Both the position numbers and the translations under genes were made by a program. Positions 1-12,600 of a stretch of DNA of 64,000 nucleotides are shown here, piece after piece. A model generated the notes under the pieces. It saw nothing but the letters and a program-made list of their open reading frames with translations, did no database searches and was not told the DNA's origin. The stretch is from Sipunculus nudus (taxonomy: Eukaryota > Annelida > Sipuncula > Golfingiida > Sipunculidae): positions 101,011,142 through 101,075,141 of the forward strand of contig CM049306.1 in the NCBI GenBank assembly GCA_026874595.1. Reading direction: 5' to 3'. Positions within the stretch are counted from its first letter, which is position 1. Each line of letters begins with the position of its first letter.

Positions 1-1331
1 AGTCTGCCAACGCTATAAATAGATACAGATTGAAACTTGACATATTGCCAAATCTGAAGTAGTTGATAGTCTGCGAAGGTATTTACAGATACATACAAAA
101 TCTTGTTTTGTTGCCATATCTGTTTACACATGCTGAAAGACTTTGGCTGCAATGCTTTTTCCATGGTTTTCTTTCCTGAATTTTGTTTCGCTGCATTGTG
201 TAAACCTAATTCGACCCTTTTGGTTAAATAGTATTACATAATAAATATATTATGAATGTTATCTGAGATAACGGTTGTACCCCCCCCCCCCCCCCGCCCC
301 CCAAGCAGCCCCATTGACAGGAAACTGCGAGTTATCCCCTTGGCAATGGACTGTCAGACGCGATTCACCTCTTCTCCCTACAATCTTTTTTGAAAGTTGT
401 TTTTATATTTTTTTTTTGTTTTTATGATAAAGTTAGTGTTTACATAAACATTTCCTATGCAATGAGAAGGACTGTGTGAAGGACTTTTAATTTCTGTCAA
501 AGTTTTCGGTAAGTAATGGATTGGGAGAAAACTGGAAGTTTGCAAAGTGGTGAAAGCGGAAGTAGCTAGAGCATTACAGTGCAGCTCATATCACTTTGCC
601 TATTCCATTAAATCCTGCCATGCATATTCAATGTAAAAACCTGCATGGGGTCATCGTAATGGGAACTTTATTGAAAGAACGGCGCGTTCTCTGCAGGTGG
701 CAGTTGTAAAAGACGTGGTGAGTAAAGTCAAGGGAACGAGCCAGGGTCGCGCGCCTCGTCAGACAGTGATCTAATATTAGGTAGCGTTGTCCAGGAGCCC
801 CACAGTGCTGTGACAGCCACACTCCAGCCCTGCCTAGAAATGTCTCATAATGACACGGGGGACAGCAGCTCCCGGGACAGCCCGTGCTGGCTGAGAGAGC
901 AGGCTAAGGCACGGGCTGATACCAGATAACTGGTGGAGGGTTCACTAGTCCTGGTCTTCTGCGCGGCATGTCAAGCCGCCATTCACTCCAGCACATCTCT
1001 TTATCCAGATTTATCAGCACATCCGTGCCCGCCATGATATTCCCTTGGATTTCTAAAATGCCTGCCAGTCGGTGAACATCACCAAGGTTTTGTTCTCGAG
1101 ACATCTATTGACAATACCAAATGGCCCACTCGTTTCTATCTTTACTTTCTTGCTTTTTTTCATTCTTGTGTGAAGGTTATCAAGTTCTTTCCAGTCTGAC
1201 AGCAGAGCAATCGAACGGTCTGACTCAAAAAGACTCAGTTTAAGTATGTAAAACCCGATTATATGGCTTGCAGCCATACAATAATGGGTTGGGTTTGCCT
1301 AGAAAATGATTACACAGGTATATACAAAGAA

Positions 1332-1380
<49 letters not shown>

Positions 1381-1383
1381 TAT

Positions 1384-1421
<38 letters not shown>

Positions 1422-4106
1422 GATTAGAGAGGGATTATGTATTAACCTAATTTAGATTAGTAAATTCAAACATTCAAATTCTGCGAACAAAACACTCGGC
1501 GCATCCTTTCGTTTTAATTTACAGTAGGTTAGGCAAAGGTGAAAAGGTCGCTCGCCATGATATCCTTTTACTTACTTTCATTTTCAATTGTCCATGTGCA
1601 TATTCAAGGATGCACTGATTTCAAGCTTTAATCTTTCCTTCATTGAACAGACCCTTTGTTGATAACTTTACTAAAGAGCATTCTCGATCCTTTTATTTAT
1701 CTCTAATCGTCAGGTCGCGTATAGGGGGATTATTCCTTTTAGTTTTGGCTTTATAGCTGACTGGATTTCGATAATGATTTGGTCAGACCTGACTTATCTG
1801 AAGGTGAAACATATAACAGATGACATCGCCACAGGACTGAAATCTTCACGTTCACAAATACAAATGCTGTACGCTAATTTACTTATACACTTTCATATAC
1901 CTATATTCCTAGTGTCAACCTCACCAAAACCAGAGTAAACGTTTATTTAAAAATGAAGGCATGAAAACATGAACATATATGAGCGAAATAAGGAACTGTA
2001 GCGTATTATAGGTCACTGTTGAAATACCTAGTGTTTCTGTTCTGTAGCTATATGAATGTTTTTATTCGGCAGCCTTTAGCCAATATTCATTTTGATATGA
2101 AGTTTGGTCATTTGGCCTTACGGTTAATAACCGGAGTTTGTAGACACCGCCTGTTTCTCTTTTTTTATTATCATTGGACTGTCAGGTAAAGGTTACAAAA
2201 CCTGACGGAGCTTTATAAAATGTAGATCAAATAAACTCGATGATTTTTTACGGTTCCGGTGGATGTTTAATCGAAAAGACCAGGAAGGACGTAGTTTAGT
2301 GGTTCAGCCATTTGAGTATAAATTAAGGCACAAGAGGTAAAAAAACCTCTGGTCTGAAGTTGCCATTGACCCCTAAAAAACAAATGGTGACGTATTAACA
2401 GAACTTGCATTGATTCATTCCTATGTCTAAGAGGAAGGTTATGTCTTCTGGTTATTTTCTATATACGTAACGATTAAATATACGTAACGATGCTGCTTGT
2501 TACATTGTTAGTGTCAAATACAAACAAGGGAATGGTATGCAAGGAGAGGTCCTGGTACGTATTCAATTCATTTGTCTGAAGAGACAAAAAAGACCTTATA
2601 TATACGTACATGCAAAGATAGAGGTAATAAAACACAGTTTATTCATGAATGTACCGGTTAGCTTTTCACAATAATCCTATTGCCAGGAAAATGTTTCTTG
2701 CTTTTGCGATAACGAAGCATTTTTTCGCAATGTCCAGACACATTTTGTATTCTGTTTGACTATTGACAGTCACTTTAAAACTGGGAGTCATGTTTCTAGA
2801 AAATGTATTGCTCCCTGTAATAAAATATTAAAAGGACGTTATCAAAATGTGGATGCTCAAGCTGATTTGACCTTTGTGACACTTAACTGAGAGACGGTGT
2901 GCTTAATATTTGCCATCACTGAAATATGCGAATGGTATATTTCGAAACACAAATTTAAAGAAAAAGTAACCGTAGTTCTTCATATTCTTTAAGGTATATA
3001 TATATATAATTGTTGACTAAATATGTTGAATGTTGGTCAACAGAAATCGAGGATTGATATGGCTGCTGTGTACCATTTGTCTTATTTGGAATAAAGGACT
3101 TTAAAATAAGTCAGTAATTTATTCAATGAATAATATTATGAATGAAAGCCAGACGTATTCGTGGTATTTAAACGCCCATGAGATTTCCGCTTTCGAGGCC
3201 ATGTTTTGTTGTTATTTTTGGATTGTAAATGTCCACAATGCTTCACGTCTTGAACAACTTGCAACCTCGGTTCCTAAGACAAGGGCGAGCTGTAGTTAAG
3301 AAATAAATAGTAAGGATAGTAAATAGTGGGTGTTGTTGAGAGGGCCATAAAGTGTTATATATAACAATTACAACAAGATATTTCCCGTTAACAATGTCAT
3401 GAAAGACCGTTCTCCAATAGTCCCCCTGCGGACAGGTATGTTTTTATGGACCAATTTAAGCATTAAATATCTATATTTTGTTTCAGAGCAATAGTGAGGC
3501 CGCCATAGTGGGAGGGTACCAACACCAGGCCCGTTAAGTCACGTTGGTTGAATCTCATCAAAGGGTGGTGGGAAGTAGCTCTTGTACGGCGCGCATGATG
3601 TAGGACCATCACAGCTGAGAAGTGACACGAGGCCCAGCTCGACCGCAGGTACGAGGACGTGGAGTGCTTCAGGACGTCACCTGTTCAGGCCTGGGACAGG
3701 ACAAACGATCCACAGGTCCTGAGTTATTAATGATCGCTGGTCGCGTATTGATGAATTGCCCTGTCGTGATGTGGAAAGGCCAGAATAACAGAGGCATCGT
3801 GACTGACAGCTGTTGAGTCAGGATTGATGCACGCTTGGATGGCCGTACCTTTGGTGGTAGGACATATAAATTGTTCTTAAAATACCATTGGCAGAACCAC
3901 TGTATTTTTGTATATCCAGTGAAGGTTTCGTGTGATCAGACGAGCCAGTGAAATTTGGGTGTAACTAAATAGACAGATTTGCTTCAATAATGTGAACTGC
4001 TCATAAGTTTTCTCACCGTTATATGTCGGGTTGGTGCAGCTACATGCATATTGTACAAATGTATTTGGCAGCCATGGCAATAGCGCGCCGTTGCACGTTC
4101 CATGTT
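1..4106. other. Upstream region of the globin gene, no gene recognised
   Basis: I see no convincing coding exon here. It contains a poly-C run near 280-300, a (TA)n/(GA)n microsatellite near 1335-1420, and two less AT-rich patches (about 840-1110 and 3490-3830). The second patch lies a few hundred bases before the globin start and could hold a 5' untranslated exon or promoter; nothing in the sequence proves it. Short open frames in both patches are treated as unproven. Confidence 0.5.
1335..1420. repeat. (TA)n-(GA)n compound microsatellite
   Basis: A TA dinucleotide run is followed directly by a GA run. The same compound structure recurs at 24598-24680 in an ABHD6 intron. Confidence 0.95.
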
Positions 4107-4114
4107 TGACGTCA
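4107..4114. promoter_or_regulatory. Perfect CRE-like palindrome TGACGTCA
   Basis: An exact cAMP-response element palindrome lies 58 bases before the globin ATG. It is a candidate promoter-proximal CREB/ATF site. The same octamer core occurs by chance elsewhere (for example inside the foldback elements near 46065), so function is only inferred from position. Confidence 0.35.
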
Positions 4115-4171
4115 CAGATGTGATAAGGGTGCGGCTGCTACATGTATGTATGGTGCACGTTTAGTAGGGAC

Positions 4172-6107
4172 ATGGGTTGTTCGAATGGAACACATGTCCC
4201 CAATCGTCACCCGGTGGATGATAGACTGCCGTTCAGATACCGCAGTCAAATTGACGACTTGCAGATCTTCTGGGAATATGTCAAACGTAACTTTGAGGAC
4301 ACGGCGAAAGAAGTCATGATACGGTAGGTATTTTGTGTTTTTGTAAGGCCAAAATAAAAAAAAGGTATGGTTCTCAGTCACCGCCCGTGTCAATTTTAAA
4401 CCCCCCCCCCCCCCCCGCATCAAACATTTATATTTTGATTTTTATCTTTCAAGAAGATAAATAATACAATTTATGTAGTGCTTTTTACTGTTTAGCAAAT
4501 AGATTTGTAATGTTCATGCTTTTATCTGATCATATGACATTTTTATCGAAACATTCAAAAAAGGTACAAAAAAAAAAAAAAAAACCGCCCGCCCGCACTA
4601 ATTTATGAAAAAGTGCCTTAGAACTATACCTTATTTTTTTTTTTGCCTCTTTTCACTTGTGTTACTGTCATGAGAACTTCGTAGGAGCTATTTTAGCGCA
4701 CAGGAAACTGAAATAAAGCCAGCTATGTACTTACCTTTCTGTAGCATTTATGTGATTTCTGGCTTATTCTGCTTGCATTTTAATGAACCGTAAGTAATTC
4801 CTATTTAAGAAAAGTTCTTATAACGCCTCTTAACGGATGTATGAGCTTGTATATCTACAAGCTGTTGGTAAACACCCTACGTTCACTTATATTGACAACC
4901 ATGTAAACTAAGGTGATTTATAAAATGTGCTGTAGTTGACAGGTCACTAGTTGCAAAATGCCGTTTTCTAAACCCTTGATTGTCTGACATGTCACCAGAT
5001 GTCCTTATTATATGTATGATTAGATTATTTTGGCGGAGTCCCCCATATGTTATAAATACGTGGATATGGAAAAAATCTAAAAGCCTGTATCTCTTGGAAT
5101 CGATATTTTCCGGCCTAATTTCTTTTATATTAGAGATAAATGGATTATCTTTAGTTTATAAACATCAGATATCGGAATAGGTTAAATTTAAAATCTAATC
5201 AGGGACATAAATGGTGGATACATGTAGGACCTTGTTGGGACTGTTTCAACGTATTATTTATCCAGGCGACAACAGATACCCTATGGTATAGGTACCAAAC
5301 TGACCCTAATGTCGAACAGATGTCACATTTTTCCCCTTTTGCTAATTAACCACCCCTTTCACACACACACAAACACACACCCAGGCTTAATGAATTTTAC
5401 CGCCATTTCATAATTATTGATGATCGACGACAAAAAAAAAATCAGTAAATCGCATGCTTTCCTGCCACAGACCTTTGAATTCATCATTTTCTTTGTAATT
5501 GTATTGTTACTGATATGATGATACGGAATTATAGAAATTGTCACCACAGTAATAATAAGAAAGGCATTATTATTATTACCATTAACACAGTGGTATTATT
5601 TACAATCATATAAATTTAGTGATATATAATGTTGAATTCAAGGCACTGTGTCTCTGCAAGACCTGAGTCTTGAGACAACAACAGATTCAGTTACTGATTA
5701 AAGGCCTCATTGATTCAGGGGTCGGCGGCGGTTGTTGACATCCGCTCTGTCTTTCTTTGACATTTTCGGTCGCCGAGGTAAGACAAATGTATGTTACGTT
5801 TTTATCAGGCTACGCTTCGGAATAGAATTTATATGTGGGTACGTGTGTGTTATTAAACAACAACCTTTCGATAAAATTTAAAACACAGGTATTATATATA
5901 AAAAAGAAATAACCTTTTTTTGCCTTGCATGCGAAAAAGCAAGCAGGATCCGGAATTTCAATAAATGCAAATATTTTTGTGTGATGGAGTTTCGTAACAG
6001 AAAAGTTTAATAATGGAAAGACTTTTAAGACACAACTGCTGTCACTTTAAATCCAAACTGCTGCCACATTTGCCACGCAATAAAAACAACCTGGATCTAA
6101 TATACCA

Positions 6108-6170
<63 letters not shown>

Positions 6171-6567
6171 TGAATTTACAATGTAATGCCATTCTGTATA
6201 TTACAGATATTACTTTATTTCATAAATATAAGTCTTTCAAATGGCGAAGTCAAAAGGGAATATAATGCATAGTGAATATAGATGGTGGGTCCGGGTCTTC
6301 AGCTCATAGATGAAAAACATGTTGTCGGAATTTGAATGACATTATCCTAAAGTTAATTCAATCTTTGTTTTGTTTTCAAATGTCTAATCTACCCTTGCAT
6401 GTAACGGGTATAGTAAAGCGATCTCGGCAATAATTGGGTCTTCGAGAGAAAATAATACATGTATTTGCAAAAACAAGTAAAGGCATAGACGTTTGTGTGA
6501 TGGATGACGCTTGCAAGGGCGTATCCTTGATTGAGGGAGGGGAGGGGGCCGAGTTATTTGGCAAAGG

Positions 6568-6623
<56 letters not shown>

Positions 6624-9600
6624 GCATATGTTTATAAAGGCATATGTTTATATAGGCAAGATCAGTTTGTAGGATCAAACCTAATAAAATGTATAATTAT
6701 TAATAAACCATACATTCATTACTGCATATGTAGTCATTTATATTAAAGTAAGCCCCAAAATCTGCGGATACCAGTGACAGGAATTTGTTGATTTTTTTTA
6801 TAAAATATATACATTATTACACTTAGTGATCCAGGAGGACTGGGAGTACTGGATTCAAGGGGGGCATGACAGCATGCTCCTTCGGCCCCCTGTCTCCGGC
6901 CCTGTGCGCCCCCTCCCCCACCTCAACAGTATTAGAAAGAACGAATAACGTACAGACGCCGCTGTTATTTTACAACTGCTGTCACGATCTTTCCTCAGTT
7001 AGTCTTTGCAAAACATAATTAGCTGTCACACACAGCTCGGAGCGTTTAGGTAATAAATATTGGAGGAAATTAGTCAGTCTTGTGGATAAAATCTGTCCAA
7101 GTTATTATTTTGGTTGGAGTACCCGTCCTCGGCCATTTGGTGCAAGACCTTCAATATTCATCAGGTCGATATCTCCGTATAGCTTGGGGCCTCGGTGATG
7201 CTGCCAGCCTGGCTCGGGTCACCCTATTGTTTTGCCTTTATCAAAGAAAATCAACATGTATTTTTATTCTGTCTTATACTATTACATTAATGAAAAGTAG
7301 TTTCTGCAATTATTTTATGGAAGATAGGGTCGTGTGCATTACATCCAGGGACCCTATGTAACTGCCCTGCTGCTCTGTTTTTTTAAATTATTATTATTTG
7401 TCCTTACTCATGCAGACGCTCCACTTTAAGTTATGTGTTACATCTCTCCAGTCTTGTACTAGTGGTCGATCCTCCCTTTCAAGATTTATAGACACAGATT
7501 ACTCTTATGTTTAACTACATGCAAACACAGGAAGTGGTTAAATGTTTTCAGATGGAATATCACGTATAATTCGTATATTAAACTTGGTTCTCGCGTAATT
7601 CGTAAATTAATATTTACAAATTTAAAAAAAAATCGCAAATAATCGGGAAAACATGAATGCGCAGCTGAAAAGAACATGACGTCAGCAAAAGTCCCCCAGT
7701 GTGTTAATTAGGTGGATTGAATGGACGTAATCCTTACGAGAACTTCATGTTACGCATCATTGATGACAAGATTGTGGTTCTATTCCCCGAAAGCTTTTTA
7801 AGAGGAAACTCCAACAACTTAGGCAAAAAAAATAAAAGTTATGGTTCTCAGGCACCGCCCGCGTCAATTTTAACCCACGCATCAAAACTTTTTATTTTGA
7901 TTTTCATCGTTCAAGAAGATAAAATATACAAATTTCCTTTGCTATGTAGTGCTTTTCCTTGTTTAGGAAAAATATTCTGTTATTTTCATGCTTTTTCTGA
8001 TCATATGACATTTTATCGAAACATACAAAAAAGTTAAAAAAATTAAATATTTCCCGCTCGCACTGATTTCTGAAAAAAAATTTTGGGAACCATACCTTCA
8101 AGTTTTTTGTTCTTATCCTATAGATTTTGTTTGTTTAATCACACTGTGTATAACTATAAGTGAATTATACATCATTTGGATTTTTAACTGAAGCCTCGTT
8201 CTGGGTGGAGCACCATCACAGTACTGGTACATTCTGCTTCAGCAACAGTTATCCTACACCCATTCACCACACATTTATCAAGTATATGATTTTGCCAGTT
8301 TCTGTATCCAATAGGACCCTAAACACTTGAGAAAAATAAAACCCGCAGCACGTGCTTTGCCGGTTAAGTGTGGGGAATTGGTTGACCGAATTCCGGGGAA
8401 TGTTAATTATGTATGGTCAGTGCCTTTGCAAGTATGGAAGCTGTTGACTCTCTGACGTTCCGCCATCAGAACTGCCACGGAATTTCCACGATCAGTGTTT
8501 ACTCATCATGGCATGCCACGCTGGAGGCTCGATCAAGTGCTCACCGGAAGTCTGGTTCTTGTCACCTTCTCATTTCAGTCACATAAGAATACAAACCTGA
8601 CGTTTCTCCGAGCACGTTCTAGGTCTATGTTTGGTAATTAAGGCGGAATTCATGTCGCGATCTGGGTGAGGGGTGCGCAGATCAACAAATGGAGAAGGGA
8701 ACATGTCTTCACTTTCCGGCGACAACTTCAGCTTCGTGCGAATCAAGACAATGGCGTGCAATCACGGCCGCTTGGAAACACTTAGGGTTCTATTTATTCC
8801 ACATGAAATCTGTTAGACGAGGACTAATATTTGCTTTGGTAAGGTCGCAGTGGCCTTGCCAACCCCATATTCATTTCCCACCCAATAAAATATCTATACT
8901 TATGGTGACATCCCACCATCCCATTCAGTTAATTGGAAAAGCAAATACCCTTAAATTGTTGTTTTGAATTAATTCTTTAGAACAACATTCAAATATTGGC
9001 TTGAAGTTTTTCTAATTGCAGTTAGCTTCAGATATCATGACTATTTTAAGTGACACGACATGCATGTTTACTTAATTATCACGTTTAATCTCTATCCATT
9101 GTGGAACTTCCCATCGAGTACTTTCTTTAGGAATCTGAGTCAGTATACTTGTTTCTGTTTTAGCACTAATATGTATATATCAATGGCAGTGTTGTTCAGC
9201 AAAGATTTTCGGTCTTCATTCACTCAGTCACGAACGGAATGAAGTAAGCTTGTAATTAGGAGAAGTAAGCTATCCAACAATGTGGAAGTACCACGGAATT
9301 AACCTGACATATTGCATTTCTTATTTTCATGACTTTACCAATAAATTGACATACTGATAATCCGAAAACCAGTACTCGTCACTGTAAGGCGCAGAAAGTT
9401 AAAACTCCACATTTTGACAGGTCCTGATGGGTCCTAAATAGCAACTAACTAGATGTGTCGGAACGACACGAATGCCCCCGCCTGGGGCAAATTAGAAACA
9501 TTTGTTAAATTTTGAAAAAAATTTTTAAGTTCAGGAGGTGTCGTATGGTCAAAAGTAGGTCAACAAGGGCAAAATGCAAACTCGATCTGTAACGGGTGAT

Positions 9601-12600
9601 TATCAAGCAACACACCAAAAGTCAGGCCAGTATCTGCAGGCATTGTGAAAAAAAAAATCCATACATGTGCATTTTCCATAAAAATTTCTGTCTTTCATGA
9701 AATTTTCTATGTTTAGGAGCCGTAAAAGGGTCAAAAGTAGGTCAACCGGGACGAAACACGAACTCGATCTGTAACTGTCATTATCTGCCCACACAAAAAA
9801 AAACCAGGCAAATATCTGCAGGCATTGCGAAAAAAAGTCTGTACATGTGTATTTGTCATGAAAATTTCTATTTTTCATGAAATTTTCTAAGTTTAGGAGC
9901 CGTAAAAGGGTCAAAAGTAGGTCAACCGAGACGAAACACGAACTCAATCTGTAACTGGTCATTATCTGCCCACACACAGAAAATCAGGCCAATATCTGCA
10001 GGCACTGCAAAAAAAAGTCCGTACATGTGCACTTTTTTATGAAATTTTCTATGTTAGAGCACCGTCAAATGGGCAAAAGTTGGTAAACTGGGATAAAACG
10101 TGAACTCGATCTGTAACTGGTCATTATCTGCCGACACACCAAAAATCAGGCAAATATCTGCAAGTATTGCGAAAAAAAAGTCTGTACATGTGTATTTGTC
10201 ATGAAAATTTCTATTTTCATGAAATTTTCTAAGTTTACGAGCCGTAAAAGGGTCAAAAGTAGGTCAACCGGGACGAAACACGAACTCGATCTGTAACTGG
10301 TCATTATCTGCCCACACACAGAAAATCAGGCCAATATCTGCAGGCACTGCGAAAAAAAGTCCGTACATGTGCATTTGTCATGAAAGTTCATATTTTTCAT
10401 GAAATTTTCTATGTTCAGGAGCCGTAAAACGGTCAAAAGTGGGTCAACCGGAACGAAACGCAAACTCGATCTGTAACTGGTCATTATCTGCCCACACAAA
10501 AAAAAACAGGCAAATATCTGCAGGCATTGCGAAAAAAAGTATGTACATGTGTATTTGTCATGAAAATTTCTATTTTTCATGAAATTTTCTAAGTTTAGGA
10601 GCCGTAAAAGGGTCAAAAGTAGGTCAACCAGGACGAAACACGAACTCGATCTGTAACTGGTCATTATCTGCCCACACAAAAAAAACCAGGCAAATATCTG
10701 CAGGCATTGCGAAAAAAAAGTCTGTACATGTGTATTTGTCATGAAAATTTCTATTTTTCATGAAATTTTCTAAGTTTACGAGCCGTAAAAGGGTCAAGAG
10801 TAGGTCAACCGGGACGAAACACGAACTCAATCTGTAACTGGTCATTATCTGCCCACACACAGAAAATCAGGCCAATATCTGCAGGCATTGCGAGAAAAAG
10901 TCCGTACATGCGTATTTGTCATGAAAATTTCTATTTTTCATGAAATTTTCTTAGTTTAGGAGCCGTAAAAGGGTCAAAAGTAGGTCAACCGGGACGAAAC
11001 ACGAACTCGATCTGTAACTGGTCATTATCTGCCCACACACCGAAAATCAGGCCAATATCTGCAGGCATTGCGAAAAAAAGTCCGTACAACTGTTTGATTT
11101 CGAAAGGACGGAAGGACGGAATGACGGACATGGGTAAAACTATATGCCCCGGCCACTCTGTGGCGGGGGCATAAAAATGGGTCAATAATCAATATGATAT
11201 AAATTTTCCTTCTTACGGAGCGACAAAATGTGTTTCAACACCTCAATAGGTAATACTCAAGTCAGTAAAAAAAAAATGGGCAATATAAGTCAGATTTCTG
11301 AGGAACGGCTAAAACGAATTTGTGCGACTAGGACCCCCGCCTTTCCGGATCAGCCAACCTTTTTATAGGTTTTCGTTTGGTCTTCTTGGGATGGACCCTC
11401 ACTTTTCTTAAATCCTATGTCCGCCACTGTTGCTTATATAAATATATATATATAGCTTTTGTCAGGACGACTCAAAGAGGCCGACTTGGGCTTCGAGTCT
11501 CCTAATTTTTCTCGGTGGCCCTGTCAGCACCACAGAAGCAAAGATTCAGGTTGGTAATATTTTGTACAAAAGGCCGGATTCCTCAGGGATGGCTGGATGG
11601 ATTGTCATGAAATCGGGATTTTGATTGATTTTGGAGAATTATAATTGCCACAGGAGACTGGTGGAAATAGTACAAATTGTCGATTTTTACTTATTTTATG
11701 ACATTTTTAGTATGACAAATTGTATTCATATTTTTTAAGCGGGGAACAAATCATAACATTAAGGTCATCGAAGTTCAGTCTTCACAAGCTGACAAGTCCT
11801 GATAGCTCTTGTAGATGGCTTGAGTTGAAATTCAGAGTATTTATTGATCTGGAAGAACTTTATCTTGTGGCGCCACATGTAAATTTGATGTTTTTACTAA
11901 TTTTACTTTTATTTTAATGATTACGGCCATTAGTCAAAACTCCAAAGCTACATTAATCAGAACCATACCCAAAGAAGTTCGAACTTAACATGGTGACAGG
12001 TCCTGATAAGTGTATGTGGAAACGGAACAGATGTAACCATGACTACATGCTTTCAGTTATATTGCAGAAACGTGTTTTCAGAAGCTAAGACTGAAGCCAG
12101 TACATATTCATACGAAAAGCCAGATTTATCGGGAATTTTTGGACGGATTTTCATGGAAGTTGATATACATTTTTCTAATGCTTAATATACTTCTTTGACT
12201 ACTGCAAAAGAGGGGTTGCGCCACCTATTGACTGAAAACTCAGAAGTTAAGAATCGTGTCATCAAACAGACGTACTAAATGCAAATTTCTTACAAATTCC
12301 TGAGCTTATTGTCTTGAAAGATGATAAAATAAATATCCGTTTCCTTTAGAGAACGGTAGCGGTTAAGAGAAGACTGATGGGGACACCTGTTTTTTTTTTT
12401 TACATTTTACGTGTATTTTTTAGATGACGGTGATTAGTCCAGTCATGAACAGGCCTTGTATCATAGGTGATATTCCTTAGAACTTCCTTTTTTTTTATCA
12501 AGACCTGCAATCAGGTCATTGTGACCTATAATTTACGAGGCAAAGACAGAGAAGCTTAGAAGTCTGGCACATTGCGCATTCATTCCTTAAGGGTCTAATT

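Noticed and set aside
904-1104. 66-codon open frame on the minus strand starting with ATG
   Set aside because: In a GC-richer patch and complete, but it has no recognisable family, a weak start context and no splice partners that I could identify.
2281-2370. tRNA- or SINE-like stretch (GTAGTTTAGTGGTTCAGCC)
   Set aside because: Looks like a pol III A box, but no B box (GGTTCGANTCC) or cloverleaf can be drawn.
9603-11185. Several 60-140 codon minus-strand open frames with repeated Phe-Ser-Gln-Cys-Leu-Gln motifs
   Set aside because: They are the 180-bp (60-codon) tandem unit read through; the repeat length being a multiple of three keeps the frame open.
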